NCBI GenBank assembly: GCA_012032975.1
Contig: JAAUPU010000311.1
Location: forward strand, 1-5,135
DNA: 5,135 nucleotides
Direction of reading: 5' to 3'
Source of the DNA: Caldilineaceae bacterium
Lineage (GTDB): Bacteria; Chloroflexota; Anaerolineae; Caldilineales; Caldilineaceae
Below are positions 1 to 5,131 of the stretch, piece after piece. The notes beneath the pieces are model-generated. The model was not told where the DNA came from. It saw only the letters and a list, made by a program, of their open reading frames with translations, and made no database searches. Position numbers and translations under genes: made by a program. The number at the start of each line of letters is the position of its first letter. Positions within the stretch are counted from its first letter, which is position 1.

Positions 1-333
1 CGGACTGTCGCGCAGCACAAGCAGGTTTCGGATGTCACGATTCACGCCATCGACGAGGAAGTACGCAGGATCATCGACACCAACTACAAGCTGGCGACTG
101 GCATCCTCACGGAGAATGCCGAGAAGTTGCACGCGATGGCGAAAGCCCTGATCAAGTTTGAAACTATCGATGATGGCCAGATCCGCGACATCATGGCCGG
201 CAAGGAGCCGCGACCTCCCGAGGGCTGGGATAGCTCGGGCCCTGGCTCCCCGGACAGCCCGGTGGGTGGCGGCAAGCCGGCAAGCGACCCGGCGATTGGT
301 GAGCCCGCCAGCCAGCATCGAACGCAGACCTGA
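1..333 (+). CDS. ftsH: ATP-dependent zinc metalloprotease FtsH, C-terminal end (5' truncated)
   Basis: The window opens inside this gene; the last 110 residues are present and end at a TGA at 331-333. FtsH is a membrane-anchored AAA+ protease that degrades membrane and short-lived cytosolic proteins. The AAA domain and zinc-binding HEXXH site lie upstream of the window. What remains is the helical end of the peptidase domain, with the family wording SDVTIHAIDEEVRRIID, NYKLATGILTEN, LHAMAKALIKFETID, and QIRDIMAG followed by RPPEGW. After that comes a low-complexity Gly/Pro/Ser tail of about 35 residues, as in gammaproteobacterial FtsH, whose tail is disordered. The following folP fits the usual gammaproteobacterial ftsH-folP-glmM order, so this piece and the start of folP probably belong together. 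The reading frame is intact throughout. Identification is secure; the genus is not determinable from this tail. Confidence 0.94.
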   Translation, partial: RTVAQHKQVSDVTIHAIDEEVRRIIDTNYKLATGILTENAEKLHAMAKALIKFETIDDGQIRDIMAGKEPRPPEGWDSSGPGSPDSPVGGGKPASDPAIGEPASQHRTQT

Positions 334-582
334 CCACGCCACTGCCGCCCGCAACGCTCCATTTCAGGCAGCGATCCGTACCGGATCGCTGCCTCGTTAT
401 GGGCATCCTGAATGTCACCCCTGACTCGTTTTCCGATGGCGGGCGCTACCTCGATCCGCGGCTGGCAATCGAGCAAGCCATCACGATGGCTGGCGACGGT
501 GCCGACATAATCGATATTGGCGGAGAGTCCGACGCGCCCCGGTGCGCGTTCTCCCGGAACTGCCGCGGAACTGGCGCGGGTG
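330..582 (+). pseudogene. folP: Dihydropteroate synthase, N-terminal fragment, frameshifted and cut off
   Basis: DHPS condenses p-aminobenzoate with dihydropterin pyrophosphate in folate synthesis. The diagnostic first motif LVMGILNVTPDSFSDGG starts near 396, and the second, ADIIDIGGES followed by TRPGA, lies at 505-546. GGES is in frame 3 and TRPGA in frame 1, because one extra C in the TCC at 527-529 shifts the frame. Without it the text reads GGESTRPGA exactly as in the family. Only about 80 residues of a roughly 280-residue enzyme are present; around 571-590 the sequence becomes a HisZ-like protein, so the remaining motifs are missing. The ATG at 399 is inside the conserved motif and too late to be the true start. 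The frame is open back to 303 with no ATG, GTG or TTG, leaving CTG at 330, which overlaps the ftsH stop as CTGA. An ATG misread as CTG would give the common ATGA overlap. Confidence 0.86.
367..393. repeat. Perfect 12-bp inverted repeat with 3-base loop at the folP 5' end
   Basis: GGCAGCGATCCG (367-378) is exactly complementary to CGGATCGCTGCC (382-393), separated only by TAC. The hairpin would be very stable. It is not followed by a run of T, so it is not a typical intrinsic terminator. It sits just downstream of the ftsH stop and five bases before the ATG at 399, inside the codons for the DHPS N-terminus (residues about QRSVPDRCL). Possible roles are an mRNA hairpin between or within the two genes, or a fold-back artefact of amplification or assembly. 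The pairing is visible directly; the function is unknown. Confidence 0.8.
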
Positions 583-870
583 ATCCACGGCTGGGGATTT
601 GATGAAATCATCCTGCCGGGTTTTGACAGCGCCGATGATTTCAGCGACCAGAACGGGCTGTATTCACTGATCGATCGCGAGGGCCACCGGCTGGCGCTGC
701 GCGCGGACTTTACCCAGATGGCCAGCAAGGCGCTGGCCATGGAGTTGCGGCGTGAAGCCCGGCAAATCCGTGCCACCTACGAAGGCCGCGTGTATCGCTT
801 TCAACCCAGCGGCCACGGCCGCCGTGTCGAGCAAACCCAGCGCGGGCTGGAGTGGGTCAACGCGCGCGGC
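574..870 (+). pseudogene. hisZ: HisZ-like (ATP phosphoribosyltransferase regulatory subunit) internal fragment
   Basis: About 95 residues in frame 1 resemble the histidyl-tRNA-synthetase-like fold of HisZ, the regulatory partner of short-form HisG in histidine synthesis. Recognisable wording is HGWGFDEIILPGFDSADDF, then LYSLIDREGHRLALRADFT followed by QMASKALAMELRR, and then the motif-2-like YEGRVYRFQPSGHGRRVEQ leading to TQRGLEWVNARG. The LALRADFT form favours HisZ over a true histidyl-tRNA synthetase, but HisS cannot be excluded from this part alone. Both ends are missing. The left edge merges into DHPS at ELARVI, a string plausible in both proteins. The right edge merges into RmlC at NARGAVYD. 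There is no start codon, ribosome binding site or stop belonging to this gene. It is probably an assembly-derived fragment from another genome. Confidence 0.7.
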
Positions 871-1080
871 GCGGTGTATGACGTAGTTGTTGATTTAAGG
901 CCGCAATCGCCCACGCATGGCCAGTGGATCGCGGAGGAACTTTCGGCTGACAACGGCAACATGCTGTATTGTCCGGCCGGCTGTGCGCACGGTTTTCTGA
1001 CGCTGAGCGACGATACGGAACTCCTGTATCTCATCAGCGGTCCCTACCGTTCCGAGGCCGCTTGCGGTGTGCACTGGCAG
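862..1080 (+). pseudogene. rmlC: RmlC, dTDP-4-dehydrorhamnose 3,5-epimerase, internal fragment
   Basis: RmlC epimerises dTDP-4-keto-6-deoxyglucose at C3 and C5 on the way to dTDP-L-rhamnose. About 70 residues of its cupin core are present in frame 1: RGAVYDVVVDLRPQSPTHGQW, then a segment ending MLYCPAGCAHGFLTL, then SDDTELLYLISGPY and CGVHW. The AHGF motif, the D-D-T-E strand and the following Tyr-rich strand are hallmarks of the family. The N-terminal half, which carries the catalytic His, and the C-terminal end with its usual W-x-D/P continuation are missing; RmlC is normally about 180 residues. The fragment is in frame with the HisZ-like piece before it, joined at the codons for RGAVYD. 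After GVHW the match stops, at about 1078. Recognition of the family is firm, but the fragment is not a functional gene. Confidence 0.85.
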
Positions 1081-1164
1081 ACGCCGGCCGCACCGAGGAA
1101 GCTTTGCGACTGGTGGAAACTGCCGGGCGTTGGGGCTGTCGATTGAATCCGGCAAGTTCGCCGC
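1081..1164 (+). other. Unassigned linker between RmlC and flavoprotein pieces
   Basis: I cannot assign these 84 bases. Frame 1 stops at the TGA 1144-1146. Frame 3 reads ADAGRTEEALRLVETAGRWG, which looks like genuine helical protein and could be a TPR-like helix or the beginning of a flavodoxin P-loop region (GRTE). Frame 2 then offers LSIESGKFAAES, which would continue it if one base were missing near 1135. It could be a further small fragment of another gene or the frame-damaged start of the flavoprotein that follows. Confidence 0.35.
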
Positions 1165-1440
1165 CGAATCGACGACGCCGAAGTCGCCGACCTGCTGGCC
1201 TGCGACGCCCTCATCCTCGGTTCGCCCAACTGGAGCGGCATGACCGGCAAGCTCAAGGACTGGTTCGATTACTCCGGCGACCGCTGGCAGACCGGCGAAC
1301 TCGCGGGCAAAGTCGGCGCCGCCTTCACGGCCGGCTACTCGCGCTCTGGCGGCATCGAAGCAACGCTGCTCCAGCTCCTCCATCTGCTCTTCGCCCATGG
1401 CATGGTCGTCGTCGGGCTCCCATGGACCGACGCCATGCGT
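1165..1440 (+). pseudogene. WrbA-like NAD(P)H:quinone oxidoreductase / flavodoxin-fold protein, internal fragment
   Basis: About 90 residues in frame 1 match the flavodoxin fold of the WrbA/NAD(P)H:quinone oxidoreductase group, FMN enzymes that reduce quinones by two electrons. Visible are RIDDAEVADLLACDALILGS with the FMN-loop text SPNWSGMTGKLKDWFD, then GELAGKVGAAFTAGYSRSGG with IEATLLQLLHLL, and AHGMVVVGLPW. These align with the GTP-x-x-x-GNM, GK-x-GA-x-FTS and HGMV-x-VG-x-P blocks of WrbA. The phosphate-binding N-terminal loop and the C-terminal strand are absent or unrecognisable. An ATG at 1240 is inside the FMN-loop motif and is not a real start. The piece ends where GLPWTDAM (frame 1) overlaps the first codons of the cyclase gene (frame 3). 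The same frame stays open to 1569 but encodes nothing sensible after 1440. Confidence 0.78.
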
Positions 1441-1714
1441 TGGCCGGTGGGTTTCAACTGCCGGATCGCACCGACGGCGCCGCACTTTTCGCCGACATCT
1501 CCGGCTTCACACCGCTTACCGAGGCGTTGGTGCGTGAGCTTGGACCACAGCGAGGCGCCGAGGAACTGACCGTCTTCCTGAATCTGGTCTATGACGCGCT
1601 GATCAACGAACTCCACCGTTATGGCGGCAGCGCGATCGCGTTTGCCGGCGACGCGATCACCTGTTGGCTGGATGGCGACATCAGCCCGCGGGATGCGGGT
1701 CTGCGCGCGGTCGC
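1422..1714 (+). CDS. Cyclase gene, segment 1 (frame 3): first half of cyclase domain 1
   Basis: Residues 1-98 of the corrected protein. The two metal-binding aspartates of a class III cyclase are present: D25 in AALFADISGFTPL (codon 1494-1496) and D77 in AIAFAGDAITCW. The intervening helix LGPQRGAEELTVFLNLVYDA and ELHRYGG are typical of the tandem bacterial cyclases. The frame is lost near 1714: reading on in frame 3 gives low-quality Arg/Pro-rich text, while frame 2 continues with CALAMQQTM. One missing base (GCT TGT reduced to GCTGT) explains it. Confidence 0.86.
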
Positions 1715-3052
1715 TGTGCGCTGGCCATGCAGCAGACCATGCAGCAATTCGCTGCGGTCACCACCCCTCTCGGCAGCACCGTTTCGCTGGCCATGAAAGC
1801 CGCGGTGGCTGTGGGGCCGGCGCGCCGCTTCCTGGTTGGCGACCCGAACATCCGGGTGATCGATGCCCTGGCCGGTCGAACGCTCGAGCGTTTGGCCGCG
1901 GCCGAGCATATGGCCGAACGTGGCGAGGTTCTCTTGGATCCGGTTGCTCTTGATCTCTTGGCAAGCAGGGTCGTCATTGAGTCGGTGCGCCACGATGAAG
2001 AGGGCGTTGGCTACGGCGTCGTTGCCGGTCTGGATGGTGGGGTTGAGGACAGACCCTGGCCACCGCTGGCGCCAGACGCACTGGGCGATGAGCAGATTCG
2101 GCGCTGGTTGCTGAAACCAATCTACGAGCGATTGCGCCGCGGCATGGGCGAGTTTCTCGCCGAATTGCGCCCCACAGTCGCGCTCTTTCTGCGCTTTGGC
2201 GGCATCGACTTCGACGAAGACGAAGCGGCCGGCGAGACCCTGGACGCATATATTCAATGGATTCAGTCCATCGTAGCCAAGTACGAAGGCACGCTGATCG
2301 ACCTCAACATTGGCGACAAGGGTGCGTACCTGTATGTAAATTTTGGCGCGCCTCTTTCACATGAAGACAATTCCGCGCGTGCGGCCTATGCTGCGCTGGA
2401 ACTGCGCGAGACGCCACCCAAGCTCTCTGCCATCGACCAGGTTCAAATCGGCATCAGCCAGGGGAGGATGCGCGCCGGCGCCTATGGGGGCGCCATGCAC
2501 CGCACCTACGGCGTGCTGGGCGACGAGGTCAACATGTCCGCGCGGTTGATGATGAAGGCTGCGCCCGGCCAGATTTTGGTCAGCGAGGCCGCGCAGCGGG
2601 GTATCATCCACGAGTTTGAATGGGAAGAGCTGCCCCCCATGCGCGTCAAGGGCAAGACAGAGCCGGCCGTTGTCTTCGCCCTGAAGGGCGTCCATGATTA
2701 CATGGCTGGCCACCTGCAACAGGTGCGCTATGCCCTGCCCATGGTGGGCCGCGGCAAAGAACTGGCTCGGCTCGAAGAATTGCTTGAACGAGTGTTGGCT
2801 GGCTCCGGTCAGTTGGCGGCCATCACTGGAGAGGCAGGCGTGGGCAAATCTCGCCTGGCGACGGAACTGTTCCAGATGGCGTCTGAGCGCGGGGTCGTCG
2901 GCTATAGCGGTGCGTGTGAATCGTATGGTGTAAACACCAGCTACCTGGTCTGGCACACGATTTGGCGCGGATTGTTGGAGATAGACCCGACCTGGGATGT
3001 GGAGAAGTTGCAGTGGGAGCTAGAGCAGAAGCTGGGGCGGATCGATCCAGCG
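1715..3052 (+). CDS. Cyclase gene, segment 2 (frame 2): rest of cyclase domain 1, cyclase domain 2, NTPase P-loop
   Basis: Residues 99-544. It finishes domain 1 with VGPARRFLVGDPNIRVIDAL and AAEHMAERGEVLLDP. Domain 2 starts at VALFLRFGGIDFD (253-265), where the first metal Asp is replaced by Arg258. It keeps IGDKG with Lys300, and YGVLGDEVNMSARLMM with Asn371 and Arg375, the transition-state residues. So domain 1 supplies metal ligands and domain 2 supplies substrate and transition-state residues, as in heterodimeric cyclases. The NTPase begins at PMVGRGKEL (about 440) and contains the P-loop GEAGVGKS with Lys476. The segment ends at IDPA, after which the frame moves by one because of an extra T in the TTT at 3053-3055. 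An ATG at 1664 would be an artificial start; there is no real start inside this segment. Confidence 0.88.
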
Positions 3053-3053
3053 T

Positions 3054-3821
3054 TTGGCCGACCGCGTGCCGCTGCTCTCTTCGGTGCTCAACATGCCGAT
3101 CCCAGACAACGAGTTGACGAACAGCTTCGACGCCAAGCTGCGCAAGACGTCGCTGGAGGCGTTGCTCGTGGACTATCTGCGCGCCGCCGCCCAGCGCGGA
3201 CCTATCTTCATCCTACTGGAAGATTGCCAGTGGCTGGATCCGCTCTCCTTTGATCTCCTGGAGGAAGTGGCGCGCGCGATGGTCAACCTGCCCATCTTCC
3301 TGGTGCTAGCCTATCGCCCCATGGAACTAGAGCGTGTGCTGACCGGCATCCTTTTCCAGTTTGAGTACTTCACACCCATTACCCTGGAGGCGCTGACCGA
3401 AGATCAGGTGGAGGATCTGATCTGGCTAAAGCTCGGCCAGGGCGCAGACCGCAATCGTGAAGTGCCGCGCGAATTGGTCAAGCGCATCACCGACCAGGCC
3501 GAAGGCAACCCCTTCTACACCGAAGAGCTGCTCAACTACCTGAGTTACCACGGCATCGACCCTTTCGATGTCCAGGCAGTCGCGCATCTGGAATTGCCGT
3601 CTAGCCTGCACAGTTTGGTGCTCAGCCGTATCGATCAGTTGACCGAGAGCCAGAAGATCACGCTGAAGGTCGCGAGCGTCGTCGGTCGCGTCTTCCAGGC
3701 GGCCTGGCTTTGGGGCGTCTATCCCGAGTTGGGCGATCCAACTGAGGTCTGCAACGATCTGGAAGCAATCACACGGCAAGACCTGACTTCGGCAGAAAGC
3801 GCAGAGCCAGAGCTTGCCTAC
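3054..3821 (+). CDS. Cyclase gene, segment 3 (frame 3): NTPase core with Walker B and sensor region
   Basis: Residues 545-800. It begins LADRVPLLSSVLNMPIPDNE, a block that in relatives directly follows the IDPA of the previous segment. The Walker B strand is IFILLEDCQWLD (595-606), with acidic Glu600 and Asp601. Next come a strand FLVLAYRP, a sensor-like TDQAEGNPFYTEELLNYL, and the start of a helical winged-helix-like region with LPSSLHSLVLSRIDQL and VASVVGRVF. This layout is that of AAA/STAND ATPases (AAA_16-like). The open frame runs on to a TGA at 3837-3839, but the true continuation leaves it at 3821, where one C appears to be missing from TACCTTTTC. The terminal FSSRS is therefore spurious. 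Confidence 0.87.
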
Positions 3822-4607
3822 TTTTCAAGCAGATCGTGACCCAGGGCGTCACCTACGAGAGCCTGCCCTACGCCATCCGCACCGTGTTGCATGACCAGAT
3901 CGGCGCGTATATCGAACGGCGCTATGCCGATTCCTTGACCCAATATCTGCCGCTGCTGGCTATCACTACGACCTGGCCGACAACGAAGCCAAAACGCACC
4001 TATCTGCGCATGGCCGGCGAGGCAGCTCAGGCCGACTACGCCAACGAAGCCGCCATCGACTACTATCGACGCGTACTGCCGCTGTTGACAACGGAGGAAC
4101 AGATCGGCGTCCTGCTCAATTTGGGCGACGTGCTGCAACTTGTGGGCAAATGGCAGGAGGCCGGCGTCCTCTTTACCGAGGCGCTGGAGAAGGCGGTCGA
4201 GATCGGCGACCAAGAGCGGCAAGGGTGGAGTTGCGTTGCCATGGGCGAGTTACAGCGCAAGCATGGACAATATGCCGAGGCCGTGCAATGGCTTGACCGC
4301 GGACGTGCGATATTTGAGGAGTTGGACGACCCTGCCGGCGTGGGCCAGGTTCTGCACTATGTCGGAACCCTCTGTGCGCAGCAGGGGGACTACCCCAGTG
4401 CATTGCAAAACTACACAGAGAGCCTGGAGATCCGGCGCACGCTGGATGACAAGCGCAATATCAGCAGCTTGCTCAGCAATATGGGCATTGTCGCGCGATT
4501 CCAAGGCGAATATGGCAGAGCACGGGCGCTCCACGAAGAGGCGCTTGTCATTCGCCGCGAGCTGGGCAACAAGTGGGCGATCGCCAACTCGCTCAATAAC
4601 CTGGGCA
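3822..4607 (+). CDS. Cyclase gene, segment 4 (mainly frame 2): winged-helix end and TPR repeats 1-5
   Basis: Residues 801-1062. It opens with LFKQIVTQGVTYESLPYAIR and LHDQIGAYIE, the characteristic helix that closes the NTPase module in this family. A short stretch at 3961-3993 makes sense only in frame 1 (YHYDLADNEAK). Frame 2 there gives a Thr/Pro-rich string, so a missing base near 3960 and an extra A in the AAAA run 3991-3994 cancel each other. After that, YLRMAGEAAQADYANEAA leads into the TPR array. The segment ends at NNLG, where an extra A in AAA (4607-4609) shifts the frame to 3. A GTG at 3836 is not a credible start because it lies in the middle of the helix. Confidence 0.85.
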
Positions 4608-4952
4608 AATGTGGTGCTCGACCAGGAGGATTACGAAACGCGCGACGCCAGCCTGGAAGAGGCGGTTACGCTACAACGTCAAGTAGGCGACCGCTGGGCG
4701 ACCGCAAATTCGCTCAACAACCTGGCCAACGTCGCGCGCACCCAGGGTGATTACGTGTCGGCGCGCGCGATGTATCGTGAGAGCCTGGAAGTCAACCGCG
4801 ACCTGGGCGCAAAGTGGGCAATTGCCTATCTCTTCGAAGACATCGGCGTCTTGGCGGCGATGGAGGGGCAATCCGAACAGGCGCTGCAACTATGCGGCGC
4901 GGCCACACGCTTGCGTGAGGAGATCGGCTCGCCCCGTTCGCCCGCCGAGGCA
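4112..4952 (+). repeat. Seven TPR units with a 120-base period
   Basis: The first-helix codons of each unit (LLNLG / CVAMG / LHYVG / LSNMG / LNNLG / LNNLA / FEDIG) start at 4112, 4232, 4352, 4472, 4592, 4713 and 4833. Spacing is exactly 120 bases, i.e. 40 residues per unit, except once: 121 between 4592 and 4713, caused by the extra base at 4607-4609. Each unit keeps the G-x-Y/W-x-x-A turn (GKWQEA, GQYAEA, GDYPSA, GEYGRA, GDYVSA). Forty-residue TPRs, longer than the classical 34, occur in kinesin light chain and in STAND regulators, where they act as a ligand- or protein-sensing scaffold. Confidence 0.85.
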
Positions 4953-5087
4953 GACAAGCTGCTCAACAACATCAGCCTCGCCGTCGCCCAGTTGTCACCG
5001 GAAGAAGTGGATGCCACAGAGGAACGCGGTCACGAAATGTCGCTTGACGCCGCGATTGCCTATGCATTGGAAGTGGCCCACCTCTAG
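4608..5087 (+). CDS. Cyclase gene, segment 5 (frame 3): TPR repeats to C-terminus
   Basis: Residues 1063-1221. It starts NVVLDQEDYETRDASLEEAV, the second half of a TPR unit whose first half (NSLNNLG) is in the previous frame. Two further repeats follow: WATANSLNNLANVARTQGDY and WAIAYLFEDIGVLAAMEGQ. The last, QALQLCGAATRLREEIGSP, is the degenerate capping repeat often seen at the C-terminus of such regulators. The end is a helical tail, HEMSLDAAIAYALEVAHL, before the TAG at 5085-5087. Open frame 3 extends far upstream to about 4140, but that portion is a shadow of the frame-2 TPRs. Confidence 0.88.
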   Translation, partial: NVVLDQEDYETRDASLEEAVTLQRQVGDRWATANSLNNLANVARTQGDYVSARAMYRESLEVNRDLGAKWAIAYLFEDIGVLAAMEGQSEQALQLCGAATRLREEIGSPRSPAEADKLLNNISLAVAQLSPEEVDATEERGHEMSLDAAIAYALEVAHL

Positions 5088-5117
5088 AGTTGAAAGAGCG
5101 AACAACTCAGGATCAAA

Positions 5118-5131
5118 AAGAGGGTGGATTG
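5118..5131 (+). promoter_or_regulatory. Possible ribosome binding site and TTG start of a following gene
   Basis: AAGAGGGTGGATTG contains a purine-rich GAGG core (5120-5123) five bases before TTG at 5129. The spacing is right for translation initiation, and the sequence lies 31 bases after the cyclase stop, so a co-transcribed gene could follow. Only two further codons are visible and the start may lie beyond the window. Confidence 0.25.

Larger units (their letters stand above)
517..1146 (+). other. Composite open reading frame joining FolP, HisZ and RmlC pieces
   Basis: A single frame-1 reading stays open from a TTG at 517 to the TGA at 1144-1146 (209 residues), and a gene finder would probably report it as one protein. 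Its content is about 20 residues of DHPS, then about 95 residues resembling HisZ/HisS, then about 70 residues of RmlC, then about 22 unassigned residues. None of the parts is a complete domain and no linkers separate them. No known enzyme combines these partial folds, so I do not regard it as a real gene product. It is listed so that a database hit covering only part of it is not over-read. Confidence 0.7.
1422..5087 (+). pseudogene. Soluble-adenylyl-cyclase-like protein: two cyclase domains, STAND NTPase, TPR repeats (frame-disrupted)
   Basis: This is one gene read across six one-base indels, giving about 1,221 residues when corrected. Order: cyclase domain 1 (about 20-200), cyclase domain 2 (about 250-425), NTPase (about 440-800, Walker A GEAGVGKS at 470-477, Walker B ILLED at 597-601), winged-helix-like region (about 795-835), then TPR repeats (about 898-1180). 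It matches animal ADCY10, in which both cyclase domains build one cAMP-forming site and the NTPase/TPR part is thought to be regulatory. I see no transmembrane segment or signal peptide in the frames read, so it is probably cytosolic. Start choice: the ATG at 1422 (MDRRHALAGG) is where homology begins; relatives often have a few residues before it, so the true start may have been lost in the chimeric join. It ends at the TAG 5085-5087. Each frame change restores family wording, so sequencing error is likelier than decay. Proteins of this type are frequent in Chloroflexota (inference). Confidence 0.9.

Noticed and set aside
367..393. Intrinsic terminator after ftsH
   Set aside because: The stem is strong but no U-run follows and it lies within apparent folP coding sequence.
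84..776. Long open frame on the minus strand opposite ftsH, folP and hisZ pieces
   Set aside because: It runs antisense to recognisable conserved protein text on the + strand, spans several chimeric joins, and its translation is Ser/Arg/Pro-rich with no motif. It is a by-product of high GC content.
517..1146. A novel three-domain fusion enzyme (DHPS-HisZ-RmlC)
   Set aside because: Every part is an incomplete fold cut inside conserved blocks, so the chain could not fold as any of the enzymes. Chimeric assembly explains it better.
334..1440. Integron, genomic island or recombination hotspot explaining the gene mixture
   Set aside because: No attC-like sites, integrase, direct repeats or insertion-sequence ends were seen, and the fragments are internal pieces of housekeeping genes rather than cassettes.
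1240..1569. A complete small flavoprotein gene starting at the ATG 1240
   Set aside because: The ATG lies within the FMN-binding loop and the sequence after 1440 is the wrong frame of the cyclase gene.
1619..2257. Minus-strand open frame of about 210 codons opposite the cyclase domains
   Set aside because: It mirrors the codon pattern of the conserved cyclase frame, and no family wording or ribosome binding site was seen.
3053..3055. Programmed ribosomal frameshifting in the cyclase gene
   Set aside because: The six sites differ in sequence and direction, and I saw no slippery heptamer or downstream pseudoknot. One pair simply cancels within 35 bases.
4112..4952. The 120-base periodicity as a CRISPR array or DNA satellite
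   Set aside because: The similarity is at protein level (TPR consensus) and the bases are strongly diverged between units.
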